Position numbers and translations under genes: made by a program
Notes under the pieces: model-generated
The model's input: only the letters and a program-made list of their open reading frames with translations
What the model was told of the DNA's origin: nothing
The model's database searches: none
Assembly: GCA_960531495.1 (NCBI GenBank)
Contig: OY482849.1
Coordinates: forward strand, 2,055,479 to 2,119,478
Origin: Zeus faber
Taxonomy: Eukaryota; Chordata; Actinopteri; Zeiformes; Zeidae
Direction of reading: 5' to 3'
DNA length: 64,000 nucleotides
Shown here: piece after piece, positions 31,231-41,550 of the stretch
Layout: every line of letters starts with the position of its first letter
How positions within the stretch are numbered: the first letter of the stretch is position 1

Positions 31231-31539
31231 CACACCCCACAGAGAAAGCCAACAGCAGGGGGCCAGGCAGACCCCATGCTCCCGATGGAAGTGCTAGGCG
31301 AATCGCTGCCGTTCTTGGTAGACACAGGGGCCACCCAATCGACTCTCAACAGGCCTCTGCCGCCACACCATATGTCCTGCAACACTGCAAACGTTGTGGG
31401 TTTCTCTGGGGTAGGACAACAACTGCCCGTTACCAAGCCATTATCAACCAGACTGGGGAATCAAAAACTACTCCACCCATATGTCATGTCTCCCCAAGTG
31501 CCCGTTAACCTCATGGGCCGTGATCTACTAATAAGATAG
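31231..31539 (+). pseudogene. pro: ERV protease
   Basis: Same frame as the end of gag. It carries the aspartic protease signature LVDTGATQS with the catalytic Asp at about 31321 and the downstream 'NLMGRDLLIR' (about 31510-31536), equivalent to the conserved GRD segment. An in-frame TAG at 31537-31539 interrupts the link to RT. The protease would cleave Gag and Gag-Pol as a homodimer. The core looks complete, but it sits behind a broken gag. Confidence 0.8.
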
Positions 31540-33394
31540 GGGGCCAGCGTGTTGTGCTCTACAGATGGAATAATTGTGACTCTCCCTGATGGAACTGAAC
31601 TGGCCTGCGGCCATGCCCTGACAAAAGGGGGCCAGTGGCTATTGGCCTCCCCCGAACCCCAAATGGCAGATATCTATTGGGGTTTAATTGTTACCCCTGG
31701 AAGACCACATCCTGAAGGGATCCTCGCCCTGTACGCCCGGAGGAAACCCTGGATTTCTCTGCTGGCACCCTACCTCGTTCCCCCCGAACCGCCCCATGTC
31801 ACATTATTTTACGATCAAGACCAAACCGAAGTATACGCGGATTTGTTCAGAGAAATTGAGGATACTGAGTGGGAAATTGTCACTCACAATATTTACGTCG
31901 GTCCCCTAGGTGTCGCAACCGCGGCGGACCTCATGCCCGAGCAGGTCCGGCCTGGTATCAAATGGCTCCCACCGCGGTTCCCCATGTCTCCTTAGCAATA
32001 CACCCCAACCATGACGCTAAGGACCTAGGGCCCATGACGAAGACCGCTGTCTCACTGACCGACTGGACTCAAACACAGATCCCCCAGGTGTGTTACTCCA
32101 CCTCGACCGAGATATTCCGAATCTCACTAATAGGTCGCGATGCCGTCCGTCTAGAACACGACGAAGTAGCTCGTGACCAAGGCCGTGAGAGAATCGACCA
32201 CCCGAGGTTGGCGCAGGATCTGGAAACTTTGCCTCGCTACCTGTGGTCGGCCGCTTCTCCCATTTGGCTCCCTCAGTACTCCAGGAAACCGGAGGCTGAA
32301 GCAGGGATAGCCGAGGCGATAGAAGGACTGAAAGCCTCCGGGGTGTTAGAACCCTCCACCTCTCCATGGAACACACCTATTCTCCCGGTGGAGAAAGCAG
32401 GAACAGGGAAATACCGCATGGCACATGATCTCCGCGAGATCATCCTGAAAACCCCGATCATACCGGTTCCGAACCCTTACACCGCGCTAAATAGTCTCAG
32501 CCCCACGCATAAGTATTTCACCTGCATTGACTTGGCCAACGCGTTTTTCTGTCTACCCCTAGCGCAGGGATGTCGGGATTTTTTCTCGTTCACCTACAAA
32601 GGTGAACAATTACGCTACACCAGGATGCCTCAGGGGTTCGCAGCATCCTCAGGCCTTTTTAACCAGGCCCTGCGCGAGGCACTGGACGAGTGCCCCCTCC
32701 CGGAGGGCTGCACGTTGATCCGGTATGTTGATGATCTCCTACTGGCCGCCCCCGACGCCAACTCCTGCTTAGCCGCCACGGTGACGGTTCTCCACCGATT
32801 GGCAGACACTGGGTTCAAAGTGAGCAAAACCAAACTACAAGGCGTCCGCCAAACGTTCACCTTCTTGGGCCCAGAGTGGTTTCCAAAACAGGCGCGGGCC
32901 TCACCACGAGCCATTGAGACTCCATATTACATCACGCGCGCCCTCAGACGGTGAAACAAATGCTATCCTTCTTAGGATTGACTGGATGTAGTCGCGCCTA
33001 TATTCCAGATTACGCGGGCCGCACACGCCCGCTCCGTGCGCTCGTTAACGCACAAGGCATGCGCAATTTGCGGGTTCCGTTGGTCTGGACCGAACAGGCC
33101 GAAGAATCGTTTATCGCACTAAAACAGGCCCTCGCGTGCACAACCGACCTGGCCGTTCCAGATTACATTCAGACGTTTTTCCTCGATGTTTCTGAAATGC
33201 CAGGCGTCGCTTACGGGGTGTTGTTTCAGAAAAAAGGGGGAGGGAGGAAAGTGCTAATGTACACTAGCAGCATGCTCGACGAAATTGAGAAACGCCATCC
33301 ATCGTGCACAAGACATGCCGCGAGGATACTACAGAAAACCGCGCACCTGGTCATGGGCCACCCGCTAACAGTGTTAACACGCACAGCATCGTGA
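31540..33394 (+). pseudogene. pol: ERV reverse transcriptase
   Basis: After the TAG the frame runs to 31995 (linker). A +/-1 shift moves the RT core to the frame 31869-32954: 'STSPWNTPILPVEKAGTGKY', 'FTCIDLANAFFCLPLA', 'LRYTRMPQGFAASS' and the catalytic YVDD at 32724-32735 are all intact. A second shift near 32950 moves the thumb/connection ('MLSFLGLTGCSRAYIPDYAG', 'PLVWTEQAEESFIALKQAL') to 32951-33394, after which stops follow. The enzyme would copy viral RNA into DNA. The retroviral style of motif B (MPQGF) and the YVDD are gamma/epsilon-like. Two frameshifts and a stop make it non-functional here. Confidence 0.88.
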
Positions 33395-33477
33395 CCTACG
33401 TGAATTCAGTAAAATTCACCTTCACCCTGCTAAGACAACACCGATTGAGCCGTTTTTTGACCGAACCAAACTTAGTG

Positions 33478-33509
33478 TTGATGCCCTCGTGCACACACGA
33501 GGGCATCAA
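33478..33509 (+). repeat. Perfect 14-bp hairpin in ERV pol
   Basis: TTGATGCCCTCGTG, CACA loop, exact complement. It lies between the connection and RNase H parts. Confidence 0.85.
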
Positions 33510-33594
33510 TATGGCAGACCACATGGAGGGAAGGAACAGACAGAGCTCAAAATATGACCCGACCTCGAGACTGACCTGATCCCCGACTCCGAAC

Positions 33595-33960
33595 AACTGT
33601 TCACAGACGGCTGCTGTTATAAGCACGACACCTACGACTACAGGCGGGATACCCGGTAGTCGGAATGACCCCGACTGGACACGAGACGATACGATCAGTT
33701 AAAATGGAAGGGCAGCAATCGGCCCAGAGGGCGGAAGTCATGGGACTCATTGCGGCCCTGGATTGGGCAGAGGGGAAAGCTGTGACCATTTATACCGATT
33801 CGGCCTACGCAGTAGGGGCAGCCCAGGTGGAGTTGACATTATGGAAACGGGGAGATTACCGCACAACAGGCGGAAAACCCATCAAACATGCTCGGGAGAT
33901 GCAGGAGAAAGGTTGCAGTGGTGAAATGCCTAGGGGCATGAGGTAGGAAACAGTAGCGAG
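33595..33960 (+). pseudogene. pol: ERV RNase H
   Basis: 'LFTDGCCYK' near 33598 marks the first catalytic Asp in one frame. After frame changes, 'QSAQRAEVMGLIAALDWA' (about 33715-33770) and 'TIYTDSAYAVGAAQ' (33786-33828) give the Glu and second Asp of the retroviral RNase H site. The frame 33665-33946 is shifted relative to both neighbours. It would degrade the RNA strand during reverse transcription. Inactive through frameshifts. Confidence 0.75.
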
Positions 33961-34049
33961 AGGGAACAGACAGGCAGACGCCGCGGCAAAGGCTGCGGCC
34001 GGCTACCACGTGACGTTTTAGATGGTGTGTGAGGATAGCCTCATGGGAT

Positions 34050-35755
34050 AAGAGTTAGACGAAGAAACGGTTAGTGAGGCCCAAAAAGGGGCGACAGACC
34101 AGGAGAAGACATTGTGGGCCCAAAGGGGAGCGACCTGTGGGGGAGAATTGTGGAGAAGCCCGGATGGTCGGGTAGTGTTACCACCGGGACTCCAACAGAG
34201 TGTGGTGGGAGAAGCCCACAGGTTGGGACGTGTGGGAGTGGCTCAGGTGAAACCGAACCTTTGCCACTGGTGGCACGCCTATTCGGACGAAATAATCAAG
34301 GAGTATGTGCGGTCTACCCGGTGTGCACCATGTACAACCTCCGGCCGGGGATCAGGCCGGAAATGGGATAGTTCCCGACAGAGGTACCTCCTTGTGTGTG
34401 TGGATGCTCTGACCGGCTGGCCAGAAGCATGCCCACCAAGAGGGTGGACAGCGCCACAGTGGCCAAATTTCTCAGTACATCCCCCGGCACGGATTCCCGC
34501 GAAAAGTCCGAAGTGACAAGGGACCCATTTTAAGAATAAAGAGCTCCAGAAATTTGTTCAAAACAAAGACAATAACAGAATTACAATTTGTTATAAACAA
34601 AAGAAACCCCTAGACAACATTTCGACCTGTCCAGACACCGAGAGCACGCTCATGAAAACAAGTTGGGCACAAACCTTTTTAACAGAACTGTGAATATTGA
34701 CAATATCAAATTATCGATGTCTGGATTAGGAACAGATGTTTTAAATAAAAGACAGAATAAAAAATCTTCATAAAATTATAAGACAAGCATGCATTTTAGG
34801 ACGACGCTTGGCATTAAATCTTAGCCATTCAATTTTAGGTAAAAGATCAAATCCAACGACCCCTAGATGAGCAGGTAGAAAGGGCAAATAGAACGTTTAA
34901 GGCCAAATTGGCTAGGATTTGCGTGGACTCAAAGCTAACTTGGATAGAAGCCTTTCCGATAGCTCTCATGTCAATAAGGGCATCCACTAACAGCGGCCCC
35001 ATTTAACTTATGCACAGGAAGGAGGTTCGAGAGTCTGGCCACGGTGGGTCTGAGGGGGACACCCCTGGACCTCACCTGCTGGATCTCACCTGTGTGGATC
35101 ACGCAGTGTACGATGGTTTCCTAACTGCTCTGGAAGAGCCTTTCTCTCTCTCCTCAAAGATACAGGACCACGTTGGAGAGCGAATTCACCCACTGTCGGG
35201 TAAGACTGTAAGAGTCTCCGACTGAGTCTGGCTGAAAGCTGTGAAAAAGAAGTGGCCCTGGGCAACGCAGCAAGTACAAATGATATGGACAATGACTCCG
35301 CGGGAAAATAATCCCCAGGGAGTGTGTATATATTGCAATTGTTTTGTTTGCTTCGTACCTCCTACACAGGTGGTGTCCCTCCTGGGGCTACACATTCGCC
35401 TAGACAGGGCTGAGCTGGTACAGGGCCAACAGTGTGATAAGGGGCCATGGCGGCAAACTGCTCCTTCGAAGCAGTGGACCACCTGATGCAGTCCCTGGAG
35501 CTGGTCATCTCCGTTCCTGGTCCACCAAGGGGAGGCCCGGGTAACTCCGAACTACCCATGGCCGAGTGGGTCCTGCTGAGGGTCATCAAGCGAAAGTGGG
35601 CGGACCCCCGGTGGACGGGACCACATCGGGTCACCGAGCGCACCTCCCGCATCGTTCGGCTAGAGGGAAAAGGGGACACGTGGTATCACTGGAGTCAGTG
35701 CGCCGCAGCATCTAACCACGACAGCCAACGACCAGATCTTAACACTCACTGTTAG
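34050..35755 (+). pseudogene. pol: ERV integrase, broken and with an internal insertion
   Basis: The zinc-binding N-terminus appears around 34200-34340 ('EAHRLGRVGVAQ' ... 'RCAPCTTSG'), and the first catalytic Asp in 'YLLVCVDALTGWPEA' near 34385-34430. The second Asp follows near 34515 in a shifted frame. About 300 bp of unrelated AT-rich DNA then separates it from 'EQVERANRTFKAKLARI' (34870-34920), which holds the third acidic residue. The C-terminal beta-barrel-like end 'WVLLRVIKRKWADPRWTGPH' (35571-35630) is clear in the frame 35447-35755. Frameshifts, stops and the insertion inactivate it. Confidence 0.8.
34550..34850. other. AT-rich insertion inside ERV integrase
   Basis: Composition drops sharply to AT-rich between two conserved integrase blocks, with no coding continuity. 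The insertion is unclassified. Exact ends are uncertain because the flanking code is degenerate. Confidence 0.55.
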
Positions 35756-36541
35756 CTGCGAGGGTGAATGTGCTGGTAACCTCTCCCGTCAAGGTCATAG
35801 AGGAGCGAGGCGGGACGATCACCATTCCCCACCCAGAAGCAGACTGTCTAACTGGATGGGACCCTAGCTGTTTCCCCTTCTGATTTGTTTATGGTTTATT
35901 GTGTGTATGATTTTTGCGCTGGATTTAGTTGACCAGGGTTCAAAAGAGAAAGATCAAAACAGCGGAGTAAGCACACCTCGCATGAGGTTAAGAGCAGAAA
36001 AGCTGTGGGATCCAGTATCACACCCAGGGAGACACTGTTCCATAAGAAACCACTTGGGACTTTTTGTTTGCTCATTTAGGATGTTTAAGTTTAGTGTAAG
36101 GCTAATAAATGTTTAAGCTAAGTGTAAGGCTAATAAATGTTTACGTTTAGTATAAGGTTAATAAATGTTTAAGATTAGTATAAGGTTAATAAAAGTTGTA
36201 AGTTTAGTATAAGGTTAATACATGTTTAAGTTTAGTATAAGGGTAGTAACGGTTAAGTATAAGGTTAGAGAGAGTTAGATCTGTGCAGTTTGTTGAAGAT
36301 TTTGTTGTTAAAAATGGTCCAGGTGGTGAGTGAATGCCATCCTTGCGTTCAGTAATATGGATGTTGGTAGGTTTTCCCACTAAGACAAATGGGGTTTTCC
36401 CTGCCAATCACTCCTGGTGCCATGCATTGTCATGAATTGTGTAGTGTTTGTTGTACATGTCATTACGATGTTGTATTTGCTTTCCCCATGGTTATTAAAT
36501 GTTGTAATTACTGTTTTAGTGACCTCATATTTGATGAGGTC
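35756..36541 (+). other. ERV region after pol, no env recognised
   Basis: Where env should be there are only about 790 bp. The first part holds a 40-codon open stretch ending CFPF, then a short hydrophobic fragment. There is no recognisable surface/transmembrane protein, furin site or fusion peptide. The rest is a tandem repeat and unique U3-proximal DNA. Env has been deleted or had been lost before insertion. Confidence 0.6.
36082..36258 (+). repeat. 28-bp tandem repeat, each unit with AATAAA
   Basis: Units begin TGTTTAAGTTTAGT and end AAGGTTAATAAA, starting at 36082, 36110, 36138 and 36166. A further two to three diverged copies extend to about 36258. The first three units contain AATAAA and the fourth ends AATAAAA, about 300-470 bp before the 3' LTR. 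Confidence 0.9.
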
Positions 36542-36552
36542 AAAAGGGGGAT
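36541..36552 (+). other. ERV polypurine tract
   Basis: AAAAGGGGGA immediately upstream of the 3' LTR, the expected plus-strand primer. Confidence 0.85.
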
Positions 36553-36906
36553 TGTTGGATGTAGTATAGCACACAAAATGGTGGCTCATAGAAATGACTG
36601 GGCATTTTACTTAAAATGGCGCCCAACATATAAAATGTCTCTTTATGACATCTGTCATCCAAATAGCCTTTATGACGACTTGCCAAATAACCTTTATGAC
36701 GACTGGCCTAGGAGGAATTATATAGGAGCGTGTCTAAAAAGACACTCCCTCTCTCTTGCTTGGTCACTCTTGCTTTGGGCTCGTCTCCTGGTCTTTGTCA
36801 TTATGGCAATAAAGGATCCATTCTGCATCGCATCCGTCTCCATCTTATTGAAGGATCTCCCGACATCAACCAACCTGGGAGGGATCCAGTTTTCCCGTTC
36901 CCAACA
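36553..36906 (+). repeat. ERV 3' LTR
   Basis: 354 bp, TGTTGG...CCAACA, aligned with the 5' LTR. The main difference is GTCTAAAAAGACAC where the 5' LTR has GTGACAC. Confidence 0.93.
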
Positions 36907-36910
36907 AGAG
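36907..36910. repeat. ERV target-site duplication, right (AGAG)
   Basis: AGAG follows the LTR, and L1-A endonuclease sequence resumes directly after it. Confidence 0.8.
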
Positions 36911-37345
36911 TCATTCAGTTCAATGAAGGAAGTCCATTCTCTTGAAATGTGGATTTTTTGATCGCCAACAATCGCCAAGAGCAAGACCACTCATATATTG
37001 TTTTATAGTGTCCAACGAATGCTAGGATTTGTGATTTTCTGGTTTGAGAATGTTCTAAATTTGGATCCAGTACTATGTTGAAGTCTCCCAATATAATAAT
37101 TGAGTTAGAGAATTCTCAGAGTTTTGAAAATATATTGTGAAAGAAATTTGGGTCGCCCTCATTTGGGCCATAAATATTAGCTATGGTTAATTTCATGTTA
37201 CCTAAAATTCCGTTAATCATTATGTAATGCCCTTCTGGGACTGATATTGTGGTTTTATTTTGATATGGGATTCTTTTATTCCAAGCCTCTCACATTCCAA
37301 CTAACAAACTTAATGGGTTTCGCTGAAGTTAGTTAGGGGATGATG
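36911..37345 (-). pseudogene. L1-A ORF2 endonuclease domain remnant
   Basis: Minus-strand reading gives 'NKRIPYQNKTTIS', 'EGHYIMINGILGNMKLTIA' and 'FFHNIFSKL', followed by 'ILGDFNIVLDPNLE'. These are pieces of an APE-type LINE endonuclease (the LGDFN motif carries catalytic Asp and Asn). Stops interrupt the frame. The domain nicks target DNA for target-primed reverse transcription. Confidence 0.75.
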
Positions 37346-37839
37346 GCACAGTGCATCCAAGGCAATAACTATACTACCGTTCCCATGCTTTCCCATAGAT
37401 AAGTTTTTGTTTTCCTCCTTTGCATTATTTTTATTGTCCTAGTTTTGTAGGAAATTTGTAGGGATACATTTCTACACAAACAAATGACGAATAGACAAAG
37501 ATAAACATAGAACATTGCAGAGTTAGACATACATATTGTGAGAGATGGACTAGGGTGAGAGTGATGGAAGAAGTAGGAAGGGAAGGATTAGGGAGGTGAG
37601 AGGATGAGAGAAGTAGGGAGCGGGGATTAGGAAGGTGAGATGATGAGAGTGAGCAATATTTTAAATCCTGACATAGATAGCATTCTAATTTTCTCTCGCA
37701 GTATATAATTAACAGAATTACCAAAATACAGCACTTAATTATCAGAATAATCCAGGTTTGGTGGCGGAGTCTTGGAATAGCAGACCATCTATATATAGTT
37801 TATCAACAACCAGCGATACACGTTTACCCTTCTACCGGT

Positions 37840-38611
37840 TCTCCTTCAGGATGGGATACAGCACCTTCCGTCAGTCGTTAATCACCCGGGGGAATTGATC
37901 GTTCATACGATCATGGTTCTTTTCAGCTCCCGTCCTTTGCTTTTAACCAGCTCCTTGTGCTTGAAGTCTTCAGACTGGGCAATGATGGAGGGGGGACAGC
38001 TCCACACGCGGTGTCCCAGTCGGTGAACCCGTTGGAAGGTGAGCTGCTTCATGGTGTCCATCGGATTTTCAGGGCAGTGTGGAGGAAGTCTTTCACCATG
38101 TTTTCTGGGGACTCTGTGTTTTTCTCTGGGATCCCAGGAAATAGGAGGTTGTCCAAAATACTTCTTGATTGTATATCAAGGATAGTCCCTTTCATTATTT
38201 AATTGTATTTTTTTAGAACCTCCACCTTCGTTGTGTGACGCTTCGTGGAGGTTTTTAGATCTGCATTGTGTTTTCGCATCTCGCCGACTGTACGGTGCAG
38301 GAAATCATGGCTGGCTTTGATCTCGGTAATGTCTCGGTGAAGTGGACCAAGCATGGTCAGCTTCTTGTTAATCTCATCCAAGACACTAACCTCTACAACA
38401 CTCGGGATTTGATCGTCTGTGTCTGTTGCTGAGTGTTGTTTCTTTTCGCAGGATTATTGCGGTCCTTATCGTCTTCCATGATGTATTCGGAAAAAAAATC
38501 GATATAATCCTCGATATATGGTGAGAAAGGGCATGAATCACATGCTTGGCCTTGTCCTTTAATGAACCGACTTATGAAAGGCGTTTGTCCTGGAAATAGA
38601 TCAGCGGCCAT
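37840..38611 (-). pseudogene. L1-A ORF1 (coiled-coil nucleic-acid chaperone) remnant
   Basis: From the ATG at 38611 the reading is MAADLFPGQTPFISRF, an acidic patch, then 'MDEINKKLTMLGPLHRDI' and following heptads (38381-38199), a coiled coil matching L1-B at 52863-53040. The RRM/C-terminal part is scattered through stops to about 37840. ORF1p would coat LINE RNA as a trimer. Confidence 0.7.
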
Positions 38612-38640
38612 TCGTCCACGGGCTCTCAGACAGGGAGATG

Positions 38641-39875
38641 TCTCAGGTTACTGGAAACGGTTGTGTGATTTAACCGGTCGGAAATAGACAAGCCTGCTCA
38701 GACCGGCTGGACATTTTAAATTGCAGAATTTGTTAAAATAATTTACAAAATAATTGTGTTTAGATCGTTTGAGGGAATGAAAGTGAAGGAAAAGTACTTG
38801 GTATGGTAAAAAAACAAAAAGCATTCTTTCACTGACACTGTTTTGCTGCCGGATTCAGTATGACCCCGCTGTGAGGTCCGAACAGGGCCTTTGAATGATG
38901 CCAAGCATGGTGCTGAACCTGGCAGAGAGGGGAGTGAAATTACAGCCGGTCTGGGAACTGACATTTCCAGCAACTTCTCAGAAGGAAAAAAACAAAATGA
39001 ACTGCCAAGAGAAACCTTCTAACTTTCCCCCTTCCTCCCTTGTGTGGATGTGGGGATGTCAACTTTCCCCAGCTAATGATAGTGTGTCTACTGACACTGT
39101 TTCCATGATGCCCCCAATGTACAATATTGATGTTTAATTGAGAATTTTCGCCAAACTGCTTCCTATACTACTTACTACTACTCTTACTCTACTACTACTA
39201 CAATTAGAAGTAGTAGCATTTAATTAAAAAATAAATGGTTTGAGTGTGTTTTCATCATGAATTAACACCATTTCAACAATCAATTAACTATATGTTCATT
39301 AAAGTGAAATGAAAAATGATACGATAATATTCTGTATAATTTTCTTTGTAGTGTGTTAGAAAAAAAACATAGAGGCCTGTAGCAACGCCATCGCAAATAC
39401 CACGATAATACTATACATTTCTCGATGGTGTTTCTATGGTAAATATGGTAATGCCATAATACTATGAGACTATATATCTGTCAAGTTGACCATAGCTAGG
39501 TTTAGAGGACAGAACGAGGGTAAGCGATTTTAGACAGCATCACATCTAAGGACTTTAGGAGAAAAAAAAAGATCAATTAATTAGGTGGAAAATCTTGAAA
39601 ATAGACAAATACACAATCTTTTGTTTCCCTTTTGAGATAAATATTCTGTTGCGTATTACATTTTTGAGAGAGAGATATGTTTTATCCATGTTTCTTCAAA
39701 AAAAATTCAAGATTATTTTTAAGAGTGAAGGAACTACTCATCCCATAAACTATTGCTAATAATAGCTTTCCAACGATTTCCAACCCAACAATAGTTTAGC
39801 GCACTTCTTCTTCATTTAACCATTGTCATTAGGGGTGTAGCCCCAGGGGTGAGAGCCGTTTTGGTTTTGTTAGTG
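38641..39875. other. Unassigned sequence
   Basis: May include the L1-A 5' UTR at the left. The rest is AT-rich and has no recognised feature except a short (CTA)n run near 39170-39205. Confidence 0.45.
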
Positions 39876-40255
39876 AAAAAATGACGTCAGGAGTCTGTGG
39901 ATGTCATCTATCCGCCGTACTGACAGACAAGATGAATGAAATTTGTATTCGGGGCAGTTTCGACATGCTGTCGTCCAAGTTTGATCCAGATAGGTCCATT
40001 ATTGTGGAATAATTTATTAAAAATGTATTGCATACACAAGCTGACGGAGTACACAGATCACATGAGTCAATAACCCAAACTTTACCAGGATACTGTCAAG
40101 CACAGATATGGTCACGATTACAAACTCTTAACCATTCAAAGTAACAAAGTGACAGGTGTTATTTTAATACTATTAACCTTTATTATGTTTTTAAAAAAAT
40201 CAGTTATAGTATTACCAGAAGACAATTGGATTGAACAAAGCGCAGAGCATGAAAC
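39876..40255 (+). repeat. Unclassified repeat D, copy 1 (full)
   Basis: Shared with copies at 41266-41415 and 41551-41910. Landmarks are GTGGATGTCAT, GACAAGATGAAT, CCAAGTTTGATCCAGAT, GTCCATTATTG, GTGACAGGT(G/A)TTA and CCAGAAGACAATTGGATT. Copy 1 is continuous across all landmarks. No coding sequence. Possibly an LTR or a local duplication. Confidence 0.7.
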
Positions 40256-40759
40256 ATCATAAATATATACACTTCTGAGGACAACTGCCATGCATCAGAG
40301 TAAGATCTACAAAATAAAAACCCAATAACATCACTGTCAGAATTCATAGACATTCCAGAGATATCAATGTATGCAATCTTCCTGAAATATAATTACTGGT
40401 AACAATAACCATAAGCAATTACATAATACAAGGAACGTTTACTTATTTATTTGTATGAGTTTTGAAATATTTTCATTCTCTTTGTGTTTTTGGTGTAGCC
40501 TACTACACACAATTAATATTATATATCCTCTACAATTGAGGTCAGTTGAACAACTTACCTTGTATTGACAGTTTTCTGTTAATATACAGCGTAAATATTT
40601 AATAACCGTGAAAAATAATTGTGCTCACAATATTGAATAAAATAATCATATGATGATTTCAGCTATAATCATGCAGCCCTACTTCAGAATGATAATCACC
40701 GTTACCACCGAAAACCACCCACCATCACAAACACTGTAGATCATAGAATTACACTGTAA
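40256..40759. other. Unassigned AT-rich sequence
   Basis: No feature is recognised between repeat D copy 1 and the solo LTR. Confidence 0.5.
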
Positions 40760-40763
40760 CCAG

Positions 40764-41100
40764 TGGTGGTGGGGTGGTGGATGGGATGGCTTGAGCGGCC
40801 AGGAACCCTCGGCCAGGAATTCTTCCTGGTCTCAGTTTGGTGTTGGGGGTATGTGGTGGATGGGGTGGCTTGAGCAGCCACACCTGACACTGGTTGGTTG
40901 GGCTAACGAGCGGCAGGTTTAAAAACCCCATCGACACACGCACTCAGGATAGGAGCCCATGTTCCATCTGCTCCTGGCTAATTCTGCCTAGCCTCATCTC
41001 TACAACAAACTGGTGTTAACAATCCCCTGTCGTCTGTGTCTCTGTGCCAGAGGTCCCTGAAAACGCCACTTGGGTGGCGTGTGGTGGTGAAACTGCCACA
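40764..41100 (+). mobile_element. Solo LTR, family A, copy 2
   Basis: TGGTGGTGGGGTGG...AAACTGCCACA (TG...CA, 337 bp) flanked by CCAG at 40760-40763 and 41101-41104. It holds an internal duplication of GGATGGG(A/G)TGGCTTGAGC. R/U5-like words match copy 1 at 14311-14485 in reverse. A TTTAAAAACCCC stretch near 40918 could be a promoter element. No internal retrotransposon sequence remains. Confidence 0.65.
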
Positions 41101-41111
41101 CCAGTGTAATT

Positions 41112-41240
41112 AAAATAAATGAACTTCTGCAGTCACAAAACAATGGAACAGAGAGCCAAGGCATCCTCGTCCATTGAACTTTCACGAAGGAACAACTATC
41201 CTGGACCCGGTGTATTGCTGCCTGCGGTTGTATGTAGGGG
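41112..41240 (+). repeat. Unclassified repeat E, copy 1
   Basis: ATGAACTTCTGCAGTCACAA, GAAGGAACAAC and GTATTGCTGCCTGC match 43245-43325 (repeat E copy 2). Confidence 0.6.
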
Positions 41241-41265
41241 CCCCGCGCTAACTGCTTTCTGTTAA

Positions 41266-41415
41266 GGAAAAACTGAAGTCAGTGGTGTGCGGATGTCATG
41301 GTTCTGCCGCACTCAGACAAGATTAATAAAATGTGAATTCGGGATAGTTCCAACCTGCCGTCATCCAAGTTTGATCCAGATCAGTCCATTATTGCGGAAT
41401 ATTTTGTAAAAGACG
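41266..41415 (+). repeat. Repeat D, copy 2 (5' part only)
   Basis: GGATGTCATGG, GACAAGATTAAT, CCAAGTTTGATCCAGATCAG and CCATTATTGCGGAATA are preserved. The downstream half is missing. Confidence 0.65.
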
Positions 41416-41550
41416 ATATTTTTTATCATCGCCGCAACGTTCGCAAATGACAGCCCACTGGTCACATATGATAGCATTGCAGTCTAGTGATTGATCAACA
41501 TTTGGGACCTCACCAAGATGGCAGGAGATGTAACTGATAGAACTTTATGA

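Larger units (their letters stand above)
27152..36906 (+). mobile_element. Endogenous retrovirus, gamma/epsilon-like, env-less, in L1-A
   Basis: A 9,755-bp provirus with paired LTRs, primer site, leader, gag, pro, pol and a polypurine tract in standard order. It is flanked by a 4-bp duplication. My hand alignment of the LTRs shows about 15 substitutions and one 7-bp indel over about 350 bp, so it is not recent. The tRNA-Pro primer site, single CCHC box and gag-pro in one frame separated by a stop codon are traits of gamma- and epsilon-type retroviruses. Many stops and frameshifts cross gag and pol, and no env is recognised, so this copy cannot make virus. It lies antisense to the L1 that it interrupts. 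Confidence 0.9.
36911..38640 (-). mobile_element. L1-A: L1/Tx1-like LINE, 5' half
   Basis: Minus-strand ORF1 (38611 downward), the inter-ORF region and the endonuclease part of ORF2 ending at the ERV junction. It is collinear with L1-B at 52790-54385, which confirms gene order. The 5' UTR boundary near 38640-38720 is uncertain. Confidence 0.82.
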
